In this document: positions 1-6,904 of the stretch, one piece after another
How positions within the stretch are numbered: the first letter of the stretch is position 1
How the letters are laid out: each line of letters starts with the position of its first letter
Position numbers and translations under genes: made by a program
The notes under the pieces: model-generated
Database searches by the model: none
Told to the model about the DNA's origin: nothing
Seen by the model: the letters and a program-made list of their open reading frames with translations, nothing else
Assembly: GCA_036380715.1 (NCBI GenBank)
Contig: DASVEF010000365.1
Coordinates: forward strand, 1 to 64,000
Length of the DNA stretch: 64,000 bases
Direction: 5' to 3'
Source of the DNA: UBA5704 sp036380715
GTDB taxonomy: Bacteria; Acidobacteriota; Thermoanaerobaculia; Multivoradales; UBA5704

Positions 1-64
1 ACAGGCTGCGGGCGTGCAGGTCGATTCCGCAGTAATACCGGTGCTGTTGGGTGTAGAATCTCAT
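1..64 (-). CDS. IS110/IS1111-family transposase, N-terminal 21 codons (cut by window edge)
   Basis: Reading leftward from the ATG at 64, the minus strand encodes MRFYTQQHRYYCGIDLHARS and then runs off the window. The YCGIDLHAR stretch is the typical start of IS110-family DEDD transposases, where the first catalytic Asp lies in the GID motif. A ribosome-binding site, GAAAGGAGG, lies just upstream at about 68-77. Whether the element is intact cannot be judged here. Its 5' flank would be the sequence to the right of 64, next to a putative integron cassette. Members of the IS1111-attC group are known to insert into attC sites, so the juxtaposition is informative. Confidence 0.8.
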   Translation of the reverse strand, partial: MRFYTQQHRYYCGIDLHARSL

Positions 65-96
65 CGAGGCCTCCTTTCTTGGTTTCCTACCCAAAA

Positions 97-115
97 GCCT
101 ACCGTGGTGGTAGGC
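97..115. other. Hairpin in the 5' flank of the IS110-family gene
   Basis: GCCTACC at 97-103 and GGTAGGC at 109-115 are perfect inverted copies with a 5-nt loop. The hairpin lies in the non-coding flank upstream of the transposase start. In IS110-type elements this flank can encode the bridge RNA. The stretch 65-200 otherwise has no gene; a second imperfect stem involves GCGGAC...AACCGC and GCGGTTCCCGC at about 150-193. Confidence 0.35.
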
Positions 116-200
116 CGCAGGGGGCCTCAAATCAGTATCCCGGCAGTCGAGCGGACGGAAACCGCAAACAGCGCGGTTCCCGCTCGCTCACCGCCAAACG

Positions 201-858
201 TTGGGCGCCAAGGGGAACATGTGACACCTTCAGAGTCAGTTGCAAAGCTGCTTTGTGCGATCGAAGAAAATGCACAGGCTGACGGAGCCTCGTTGCTTAA
301 GATTCTCCTGAATGCCGGAGATACTCCGGAACAGGCTATGTTTACGGTGCATCTATCCCCTATTGCCTTCGGTCGCTATTTGCTGGCCGGCCTAGGCATC
401 AGATTTTCAGATACGTTTCTACTCCTCGCTGCTGATGGCAGCATTGCGTCCACAGGGTCTCTTTCGGCACAGCCATCATTTATCGAAGCTACTAAAGCAG
501 TAGAATCCTGGCCTAGTAAAACTATCTTTCAGGCCTTGGCCCTTCGATCGGCTGAGGTTGGCGTGGTAAACAGGGCATTACAAGCGGGCTCAAAGCCCGC
601 TAACCTGGCGTTGGCCCCGGTAACCATCTTTCTTTCATCTCCTTTGCCAGGAGCAGTTGAGAAATCTCAAGCTCACCTTGAGGAAATACTTAAAACGCAA
701 CGTCAAGCTTACCTTGAGGAAGTACGTCAAATGCAACGTCAGAAGGCAGCGAAGCCAAAGTGGAAGTTCTGGTGAATATGGCGCCCAACCACCGGTTCCA
801 GCCGACGTCCACGCCTCCGCTGTCGCTCCGGTATGGCCACGGCTGAACCGGGGCGACG
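201..858 (+). mobile_element. Putative integron gene cassette
   Basis: The segment starts with TTGGGC preceded by G (GTTGGGC at 200-206, matching GTTRRRY). It carries one gene starting 15 bases later and ends in an attC-like site (783-864). The left core GCCCAAC (783-789, matching RYYYAAC) is exactly complementary to the cassette's own start GTTGGGC; with flanks the match is 11 bp, 200-210 against 779-789. The right-hand core that follows, GTTGGAA, is a poorer match. This is the pattern expected when a circular cassette inserts, because the last six bases of its circular attC become its first six bases. No integrase gene is visible in the window. Confidence 0.6.
221..775 (+). CDS. Hypothetical cassette-borne protein, 184 aa
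   Basis: No family is recognised. The GTG start at 221 is chosen because AGGGG lies 5 bases upstream and because it puts the start 20 bases from the cassette boundary and the stop 7 bases before the attC-like site. Earlier in-frame codons run through the IS flank. The protein has a mixed N-terminal and middle part and a charged, probably helical tail made by a 36-nt tandem duplication (668-703 and 704-739), giving AHLEEILKTQRQ then AYLEEVRQMQRQ. It ends in a basic, aromatic KPKWKFW. AT content is higher than in the neighbouring genes, consistent with a transferred cassette gene. Confidence 0.6.
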   Translation: MTPSESVAKLLCAIEENAQADGASLLKILLNAGDTPEQAMFTVHLSPIAFGRYLLAGLGIRFSDTFLLLAADGSIASTGSLSAQPSFIEATKAVESWPSKTIFQALALRSAEVGVVNRALQAGSKPANLALAPVTIFLSSPLPGAVEKSQAHLEEILKTQRQAYLEEVRQMQRQKAAKPKWKFW

Positions 859-864
859 TTGGAA
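783..864 (+). other. attC-like recombination site
   Basis: The outer cores are GCCCAAC (783-789) and GTTGGAA (858-864). Inside, CCGGTTCCAGCCG (792-804) pairs with CGGCTGAACCGG (840-851) over 12 bp, leaving one unpaired C, like the extrahelical base of attC. The loop is 35 nt. Total length is 82 bp, within the usual attC range. The last base of the right core is A rather than the consensus pyrimidine. Confidence 0.55.
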
Positions 865-874
865 GGACACGCGG

Positions 875-955
875 ATGTTTCAGACAGCCGAGACCTCCAT
901 CGAGAACCACAAGCGCTTCGTGCGCCGGGTCGTCCAGCAGTACAGCTCCCTATAG
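875..955 (+). CDS. Possible 26-aa peptide or truncated gene start
   Basis: An ATG at 875 follows GGAAGGA at 861-867 with 7 bases between, and the frame runs to TAG at 953-955. The peptide begins MFQTAETSIENHKRFVRRV, which looks like the first helix of a larger protein. It may be the 5' stub of a gene broken downstream of the cassette boundary. No function can be assigned. Confidence 0.25.
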   Translation: MFQTAETSIENHKRFVRRVVQQYSSL

Positions 956-1120
956 GTGCATATAGGTTGGTGCATATAAGACCCGACCGAGGGGCCCGAC
1001 CGAGGGGCCAGCCCCTTCGTGGCGACCGCCCGAGGGGCCAGCCTCTTCGTGTTGGCCTGAAATGGAATGGCGGCAGCTCGCACTCCAGACTAGAGAGAAC
1101 ACCCGGCCGGAGGAAACACC
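956..1120. repeat. Short direct repeats before the ferredoxin gene
   Basis: GGTGCATATA occurs twice (about 956-965 and 970-979). It is followed by three copies of a CCGAGGGGCC-type unit and two copies of GAGGGGCCAGCC(C/T)CTTCGTG between about 984 and 1052. No gene is seen. The repeats may be degenerate insertion scars or part of the ferredoxin leader. Confidence 0.4.
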
Positions 1121-1357
1121 ATGGCTTACGTAGTGACTCAGCCCTGTTTTGGTTCCAAGTACGGCGACTGTGTGGACGTATGTCCTGTGGACTGCATCTA
1201 CAAGAGTGAGGAGATCTTCTACATTAACCCGGAGGAATGCATCGACTGCGCCCTTTGCGTGGATGCGTGTCCAGTCGAGGCCATCTATCACGAAGTAGAG
1301 GTCCCCGTTGTGTGGCAGGGCTATATCGCGTTGAACGCCGAGCTGGCGAGGGGCTAG
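1121..1357 (+). CDS. fdxA: 7Fe ferredoxin
   Basis: This 78-residue cytosolic electron carrier should hold one [3Fe-4S] and one [4Fe-4S] cluster. Cysteines fall at 9, 17, 21, 25, 40, 43, 46 and 50. By comparison with 7Fe ferredoxins, Cys9, Cys17 and Cys50 would bind the 3Fe cluster and Cys21, Cys40, Cys43 and Cys46 the 4Fe cluster. Position 12 is Ser, so the first site cannot hold a normal 4Fe cluster. GGAGGA at 1109-1114 gives a clear ribosome-binding site. The next gene, a TIR protein, starts two bases after the stop, so the two may be co-translated. Confidence 0.92.
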   Translation: MAYVVTQPCFGSKYGDCVDVCPVDCIYKSEEIFYINPEECIDCALCVDACPVEAIYHEVEVPVVWQGYIALNAELARG

Positions 1358-1359
1358 CC

Positions 1360-2226
1360 ATGACTCCGAATCTGGCCCTGTTGACGCCCGAGCATTTCTG
1401 CCAAGAGCCTGAATGGGAAGGCACCACCAACCTTTTCCACGTGATCCTTCATGATGAGAGCGTTTCCGAAGAAGCCGCTACCGGCTTGTTCCTCCGGAAG
1501 CAGTTTGATTTCGGTCTGTCACTCTTGCCTCCGTTTTTTCCACCCAGATGGACTGGCAAGGCAGAGAGAGGCCCTCTGGTGTCGGTGCAAGCCGACAAGG
1601 CAACCATCCAGCCCTGCAGGTTTCCTTCTGGCGGCTCCCAAAGGACCACCTTGAACAGTCTTACCAGGGTCCAGGAGGGGGTGGATGCAGCCTCGTTCAT
1701 CTTGCGTGTGGACAAGAATGCCGCCGGGCCCGTCTCGATGGTGGTGCGCATTCTGTGGCACGGGTTGATCCTCGCTGAGGTGAACGCCACGGTTCAGACC
1801 TCGCACCACGGCGGGAGGGAGTCAGCCCGGCACTGGGGAGCGACGTTCGCAAAGATCTTCGCGTCATATTCCCGCAGAGACATCGAAGTCGTCAAGCTCT
1901 TCAATGCCGTCACCTCCGCCCTGGCGATTGCCGACTTGAGATGGGACCTCAAATTCCTGCGTCCCGGAGACGATTGGGAGGAAGGCATCGGCCGCGAGAT
2001 CCTGGAAGCCGACAGTTTTCAGCTTTTCTGGTCCCCGGCTGCCAGCGAATCCTCGAACGTCAAGAAGGAGTGGATGTTTGCTCTGCAAAGCCGTGAGAAG
2101 GGGTTCATCAAACCGATCTACTGGCGCGAGCCGGTGCCGTCGCCTCCTCCGGAACTCGGCCACATCCATTTCGGCCGAGTGGAGCTCTCCTCCTGGAGTG
2201 CCATGGCTGCAAGCTCCGGTTCCTAG
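1360..2226 (+). CDS. TIR-domain protein
   Basis: The 288-residue protein has an unrecognised N-terminal region (about 1-155) and a C-terminal TIR domain (about 163-265). The domain opens with KIFASYSRRD, the usual TIR strand-A/box-1 motif, and continues with a WDL...RPGDDW segment, an REILEADSFQLFWSPAA segment and an EW helix. Bacterial TIR domains act as NAD-consuming effectors or as assembly modules in defence. REILEADS supplies a Glu near the place of the catalytic Glu, but activity is unproven. The ATG is two bases after the ferredoxin stop. The protein has no visible membrane segment. Confidence 0.8.
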   Translation: MTPNLALLTPEHFCQEPEWEGTTNLFHVILHDESVSEEAATGLFLRKQFDFGLSLLPPFFPPRWTGKAERGPLVSVQADKATIQPCRFPSGGSQRTTLNSLTRVQEGVDAASFILRVDKNAAGPVSMVVRILWHGLILAEVNATVQTSHHGGRESARHWGATFAKIFASYSRRDIEVVKLFNAVTSALAIADLRWDLKFLRPGDDWEEGIGREILEADSFQLFWSPAASESSNVKKEWMFALQSREKGFIKPIYWREPVPSPPPELGHIHFGRVELSSWSAMAASSGS

Positions 2227-2410
2227 AGGCAGCGGTATCCTGAATTGAAGGGAGATCTCCGCTTGACCCGGGCCAACGACAAGACAGTCGATGTCAAGGG
2301 CTTCCACGGAGTCGGGAGATCTCTCAGGACGTGGCACGAGCAAGGATCCTCGTGATGTAACGGCCGGCGGTGGTGGAACGCCTGTTCCGGTGAACGACAG
2401 GAGGTGAGCC

Positions 2411-3343
2411 ATGCCCCCACCGAGCCGAGATGCAGGAATCCTCACGGTCGCTGCCATTCGCGAGGCGCAAGGCAGGATCTTGTTCAACGAGCGGGAGCAG
2501 ATCTTCGCGTTGCCGGAGACCCAGGCGCGCGACGAGATCTACCGGCGTCTGTCCGAGGCTCTGGAGAAAAAGCTGCCGGTCAAGGCGCTCCTCAATCCGA
2601 GGAGGGGGATCATCCAGAGGCTCGAGCCAGTATCGGATCGCGAGATCGACGAATTCCGGCGCGCACTTCCCCCGCTCGAGAAGGCGGAGAAGGCCATGCG
2701 CGTCGATGTCTCGACCATCGATCCGACGCGGTTCAACGTGGTCGACCACTTCCTCAAGGTTCCGGTCTTCAAGCTGTGCACCAAGATCGTTCCGAGCTAC
2801 GCGAAGGCGAAGGAGATCTTCGACTTCTGCGCGCAGCAGTCGTGCCATCTGCCCGGCCCGCCGACCGTGACGCCCTGCATCCCGTTCCAGTACGTGTGGG
2901 ACGGATGCTACGCCCGCGCGCACAAGATGCGGAAGATCATCACCGAGAACTACGGTTACTGTTGCGAGAAGGTGTTCAGCTTCGCGATCGACAACAACGA
3001 CGAGCTTTCGGTGCGGGCGGACAAGTGGGGCGGCTGCTGCATCAACTGGTGGTACCACGTCGCGCCGCTGATCCGAGTGCAGGTCAAGATCCTCAGCGTC
3101 AAGTTCACGCTCGCGCTGGTGATCGATCCGAGCATGTTCGACAAGCCCGTGCTGCTGAGCTCCTGGCTGATGGCGCAGGAGAACGCGGCGTGCTCGGCCA
3201 ACCCGCGCGTGTCGATGTACACGATCCAGCCCGGATCGGCGTACACGCCGGCCAACGGCCAGGGCACGGCGTTCAATACGGACCCGGCGTACACGCACAC
3301 GAACCAGACGCTGATCAACTACCAGAACCTCACGACCTGCTAG
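2411..3343 (+). CDS. Protein-glutaminase-like protein
   Basis: The 310-residue protein has a cysteine-dependent deamidase fold signature. WDGCYARAHKM puts a candidate nucleophile at Cys166, WWYHVAPL the histidine at His216, and LVIDPSMF the aspartate at Asp239. This C-H-D order and spacing match protein-glutamine glutaminases, which deamidate glutamines in proteins. No signal peptide is seen; the N-terminal 110 residues are charged and helical. It is also cysteine-rich (CCEK, GGCC, a CAQQSC pair). AGGAGGTGA at 2399-2407 supports the start. Whether it is a toxin-like effector or a processing enzyme cannot be told; a small gene follows ten bases later. Confidence 0.7.
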   Translation: MPPPSRDAGILTVAAIREAQGRILFNEREQIFALPETQARDEIYRRLSEALEKKLPVKALLNPRRGIIQRLEPVSDREIDEFRRALPPLEKAEKAMRVDVSTIDPTRFNVVDHFLKVPVFKLCTKIVPSYAKAKEIFDFCAQQSCHLPGPPTVTPCIPFQYVWDGCYARAHKMRKIITENYGYCCEKVFSFAIDNNDELSVRADKWGGCCINWWYHVAPLIRVQVKILSVKFTLALVIDPSMFDKPVLLSSWLMAQENAACSANPRVSMYTIQPGSAYTPANGQGTAFNTDPAYTHTNQTLINYQNLTTC

Positions 3344-3352
3344 GCTGGAGGC

Positions 3353-3592
3353 GTGGTGGGAGATCCTGTCTGGCGTGAGATGAGGGTCGCGAGCATCCGG
3401 GAGCGCCCGGGGGCCGATTCCGTGCGGGTGGCGTTCCTGGAATCGGCCCGCTTCTACGATCTGCCGAGATCGCATCCGGGCTTCGAGAAGATCCTGGCGC
3501 TGCTGCGGGAGGCGAAGGAGCGGGAGCGCACCCTGAAAGTCCGGCTCCCGTCGCTGGACAGTGGGCTCATCGAGGACGTCGAGGCTCTCTAG
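3353..3592 (+). CDS. Small hypothetical protein, 79 aa
   Basis: The frame begins with GTG at 3353, ten bases after the glutaminase-like gene, and ends at 3592. The protein is charged and probably mixed alpha/beta, with FYDLPRSHPGFEKILALL and a Leu-rich C-terminus. No family is recognised. Its position suggests a partner or immunity protein of the gene upstream, but that is inference only. Confidence 0.5.
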   Translation: MVGDPVWREMRVASIRERPGADSVRVAFLESARFYDLPRSHPGFEKILALLREAKERERTLKVRLPSLDSGLIEDVEAL

Positions 3593-3611
3593 TCAGCTCG
3601 GTCAGGGCGGA

Positions 3612-3920
3612 TCAGGCGCGCTTCAGGGCAGGCCCTGGCCACCCGCGCAGGGAGCCCGCTCCTCAGCATTCCGCCGAGCCCTCCAACGAGCCGCTGCGGC
3701 GTCCGACGAGTCGTCAGGCTCCGCAACGAGTGGGTCGCGGACTCCGGCGAGTCGTCAGGCTGTCTGACGAGTCGTTGCGCCGTCCGACGAGTCGTCAGGG
3801 CGCGGAAACGAGTCGTCAGGCCGCCCGACGAGTCGTCAGGCCGTCTGACGAGTCGTCAGGCCGTCTGGCGAGTCGTTGCGCCGTCTGGCGAGTCGTCGGG
3901 CCGCTCAGGCGCGCTTCAGG
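3612..3920. repeat. 20-bp tandem array bounded by a 16-bp duplication
   Basis: From about 3681 to 3903 a unit close to GCCGTCTGACGAGTCGTCAG repeats about ten times with small changes and one or two indels. Each unit contains GACGAGTCGTC, a palindrome around a central base. TCAGGCGCGCTTCAGG occurs at 3612-3627 and again at 3905-3920, where it is the last part of msrA, so the array separates two copies of the msrA tail. No gene is seen in 3593-3904. Confidence 0.75.
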
Positions 3921-4522
3921 CGGTCGGCGAAGTGCTTGCGCAGCTTGGCGACCTTGGGCGCCGCCGTGTAGGCGATGTACGGCTGGCTGGGGTTCCTCGA
4001 CGCGTAGTCCTGGTGGTAGGGCTCGGCCTCGTAGAACGCCTCCAGCGGGGTCACCTGCGTCACGATGGGCGCGCCGAACAGGCCGGCCTTGTCGAGCTGC
4101 CGGATATATGCCTCGGCCACCCGCGCCTGCTCCTCGTCCGTGGTGAAGACCGCGGAGCGGTACTGCGGGCCCCGGTCCGCGCCCTGGCGGTTGAGCTGGG
4201 TGGGGTCATGGGCGACCGAGAAGAAGACCTTGAGGAGCTGCCCGTAGCTCACCCGGGTAGGATCGAAGCGCACCTCGATGGCCTCCGCGTGGCCGGTCCT
4301 CCCCGAGCAGACGGTCTCGTAGTCGGCGGTCTCCGCCGTGCCGCCAGCATAGCCGGAGCGAACCGCGAGCACGCCGTCCATCTCTTTGAACACGGCCTCG
4401 ACACACCAGAAGCAGCCTCCGGCCAGCACGGCGGTCTGCTCGCCCTGCTTCGCGGTGGCGTCGAGCTCCGGATCCGGAAACTGATGCGGCGGCACACGGG
4501 GAAGCTCACAACTCAGGTCCAT
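3905..4522 (-). CDS. msrA: Peptide-methionine (S)-S-oxide reductase
   Basis: MsrA reduces methionine-S-sulfoxide in proteins and free methionine, using thioredoxin as reductant. The GGCFWCVE motif places the catalytic cysteine at Cys37. The family's GYAGG (in RSGYAGGTAE), DYETVCSGRTGHAEA and HDPTQLNRQGADRGPQYRS blocks are all present. The 205-residue form starting at 4522 is chosen over an upstream ATG because GGAGGAGAG lies four bases before it. No signal peptide is evident, so it is probably cytosolic. The gene end coincides with a 16-bp duplication linked to the neighbouring tandem array. Confidence 0.93.
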   Translation of the reverse strand: MDLSCELPRVPPHQFPDPELDATAKQGEQTAVLAGGCFWCVEAVFKEMDGVLAVRSGYAGGTAETADYETVCSGRTGHAEAIEVRFDPTRVSYGQLLKVFFSVAHDPTQLNRQGADRGPQYRSAVFTTDEEQARVAEAYIRQLDKAGLFGAPIVTQVTPLEAFYEAEPYHQDYASRNPSQPYIAYTAAPKVAKLRKHFADRLKRA

Positions 4523-4618
4523 CGTCTCTCCTCCGTCGGTCCAGAAAGCGGCCTTCGCAGGCCTCATCTTAGCTGAACCCCGTCCACCTGGTTCCTGTTC
4601 CCCGAATGGCCTATGCCC

Positions 4619-6850
4619 TCACCGCTGGAAAGCGTACGAGATCTTCACGAAGACCAGCCGGTCGGCCGGCTCGAGATCACCGAGGGGGTCCTGCAGCCGG
4701 TTGTCGGCGTAGCCCACGAAGAGCACGGTCTGCCAGTTGATCTGGTAGGCGAAGAGCGCCGAACCGGCGAAGGAGCCGCTCTCCTCACGCACCGGGAAGG
4801 TGTAGAGCCCCGGGTCGCTCTCCACGTCGAGGTACTCGCCGATCAGCCGCAGGAAGGCGCGGGCGGTGAAGTTGTAGGTCGCCTTGAGGCGCCCGATCTG
4901 GGCGGTGAAGAGGCGACCCTCCCGGCCTTCGCTGGCGTTGACGTCCAGCCACTGGCGCTCGGCGTTGAGCTCGAGCGCCAAGTGGTCGGTCGGCAGCAGC
5001 GTGCTGAAGAGCGCGACGCTGCCCCCCTGCCCGACCCGGACGTTGGCGAAGTCGATCGCGTCTCCCAGGGCGCCGCTGATCCCCACGCGGGAGAAGCGGC
5101 GGCCGGGGTCGTACTGGAGGTAATAGTTGACGTCGCTGCGCTCCAGGATGCGGTCGCCGACCCGCAGCCTCTCCTTGACCGCGAAGTCCAGGCCCGCCGC
5201 CAGGTTGCGCCCCCCCTGGACCTGAATGCCCGGGTTCGTCTGGCGACGGATCAGCTCGCCGTCCGGGCTCTCGACGTACTGCACGATGCCGTACGTGGAG
5301 ACGCGCCGGAAGAAACCTTCCGGATAGAAGTTCCGGTAGAGCGAGTAGCGGCCGGAGCGGAAGCCCACCTGGGTGACGAACCCCTGGTCGGCCCGGAAGT
5401 CCTCGCCGAAGTCGCGCACGGTGGCCCGCCAGATCCAGTCGCGCCCGGTGTGGAGCCACTCCAGGTGGCCGGCGTGGGAGTCGAGCCGCCGGCCGTCCCA
5501 CTCGGGGTAGAGCTCGGGGCGGTCGGGCGTCTCGGTACCGCTCAGCAGGAGCTGTCCCGTGATCTGGTCGGTCTCGGTCCGCTGCCAGAGGAAGTTGGGT
5601 CCGGCCACCCGGTTGTAGCCGCCGCCGTCGATCTCGCGGGCGGTGACCAGGAGCCCGAGGTAGGAGGCGCCGAAGTCCCGCCGCAGGCTGCCGACCAGCA
5701 CGTGCGAGGAGAAGTCCTGCGGCGCGAGGTCGTTTCCGGTCGGTCCCGGGATGAGGACGCTGCCGCCCCCCTGGTCTTCGGTCAGCAGAAAGGTGAAGCT
5801 GGTCGCCCCCAGCTTGCCGCTGTTGCGCAGGCCCCACCGCGGATCGGTGATCGTGCGGGTGTAGACCGCCTGGATGGGAGTGTCGAACAGATCCACACTC
5901 TCCAGGAAGAACGGACGCTTCTCGGGGAAGAAGATCGCGAACTGGTTGTTGACCGCGATCTGGCCGACGTCGGACTCCACCTGCGAGAAGTCGGGGTTGA
6001 TCGTCAGGTCGAGCGCGTTGCTCGCGCTGGGTGTCCACTTGACGTCGAGGCCGGCGTCGGCCTCGGGGTCCCCGTCCTCGAGCGGCGACCCCAGGCCGGC
6101 CTCCGGCTCGCTGAGGAGCTGGCCGGTGACGTAGGGGGCAGCCACCAGGTTGCCGCCGGCGGGCAACCCGGTCAGGCCGGTGAGCTCGCGCGCGTGGCAG
6201 ATCCAGCAGTTGCCGCTGCGCGGGATCGGGCTGCTGTGGAAGGCGTAGCGCTGGTCGCGCGGGTAGTTGCGCCAGACCAGGATCCCCCAGCGGTTCTCGG
6301 GCAGCTTCGGGTAGCGCAGCGAGGAGAGGGGGATCCGCATCTCGGCCGTCCAGCCGTCACCGGTGAGCTGCGCCGCCGTGTCGTAGAAGAAGTCGGGGGA
6401 GAGGTCCTCGTTCTGCGTGCTGTCGTTCCAGAGCGCGTCGGTCTGGTTGCCCCGCGGGTTGACCCGCAGCTCGACCGCCGTGCGCCGGTCGTTGCGGGTG
6501 TCGAGGAACACCGCCACGTTGTCGGCGGTCCCGATGATCTTGTCGCGCTCGACGAAGGGTGCCCGGATCTTGTCCGGCTCGGGATCGAAGGCATGGATGC
6601 CGACGTAAAAGTGGCGGTCGTCGTAGGTCAGGTAGACCACCGTCTTCGCCCGAGGCTCGACGTTGTCCCCCGGATAGGTCTCGTAGAAGGCGTCGATCAC
6701 GGCCGCCTGCTTCCAGGAGGGGTCGTCGAGATTGCCATCCAGGACGATCCTGCCGGCCGTCCGGGGGACGGCGAGCGGCGGGCCGACTTCGGCGGCGGTC
6801 AGCAGACAGGGCGCGAGCAGGACGAGGAGCAGTCCGAGGGTGGCGCGCAT
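4619..6850 (-). CDS. Exported DUF5916 protein with CBM9-like domain
   Basis: The 743-residue protein starts with a cleavable signal peptide (LGLLLVLLAPCLLTAAE). Residues about 25-200 resemble the CBM9-like sugar-binding fold (RIVLDGNLDDPSWKQA, AVFLDTRNDR, WTAEMRIPLSSLRY). The remainder matches the DUF5916 beta-rich C-terminal region, which is probably an outer-membrane or surface barrel (FFPEKRPFFLES is characteristic). An unusual CWICH sequence (a CxxCH haem-type motif) lies between the two parts, at about residue 215. The last residues end in aromatic plus Arg (YAFQR), as in many outer-membrane proteins. It may act in polymer uptake or surface sensing; the substrate is unknown. Confidence 0.8.
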   Translation of the reverse strand: MRATLGLLLVLLAPCLLTAAEVGPPLAVPRTAGRIVLDGNLDDPSWKQAAVIDAFYETYPGDNVEPRAKTVVYLTYDDRHFYVGIHAFDPEPDKIRAPFVERDKIIGTADNVAVFLDTRNDRRTAVELRVNPRGNQTDALWNDSTQNEDLSPDFFYDTAAQLTGDGWTAEMRIPLSSLRYPKLPENRWGILVWRNYPRDQRYAFHSSPIPRSGNCWICHARELTGLTGLPAGGNLVAAPYVTGQLLSEPEAGLGSPLEDGDPEADAGLDVKWTPSASNALDLTINPDFSQVESDVGQIAVNNQFAIFFPEKRPFFLESVDLFDTPIQAVYTRTITDPRWGLRNSGKLGATSFTFLLTEDQGGGSVLIPGPTGNDLAPQDFSSHVLVGSLRRDFGASYLGLLVTAREIDGGGYNRVAGPNFLWQRTETDQITGQLLLSGTETPDRPELYPEWDGRRLDSHAGHLEWLHTGRDWIWRATVRDFGEDFRADQGFVTQVGFRSGRYSLYRNFYPEGFFRRVSTYGIVQYVESPDGELIRRQTNPGIQVQGGRNLAAGLDFAVKERLRVGDRILERSDVNYYLQYDPGRRFSRVGISGALGDAIDFANVRVGQGGSVALFSTLLPTDHLALELNAERQWLDVNASEGREGRLFTAQIGRLKATYNFTARAFLRLIGEYLDVESDPGLYTFPVREESGSFAGSALFAYQINWQTVLFVGYADNRLQDPLGDLEPADRLVFVKISYAFQR

Positions 6851-6904
6851 CCCAGTTATACGGATCGCGACGGGAAAGTTTCGGGTCTTCGCGGCGTCCC
6901 GATC

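Noticed and set aside
2324..3475. A 383-codon minus-strand frame opposite the glutaminase-like gene
   Set aside because: It is Arg/Asp/His-rich without any motif, and the plus-strand gene has a strong ribosome-binding site and a family match.
3681..3903. CRISPR array
   Set aside because: The 20-bp units are contiguous with no spacers, and no cas gene is near.
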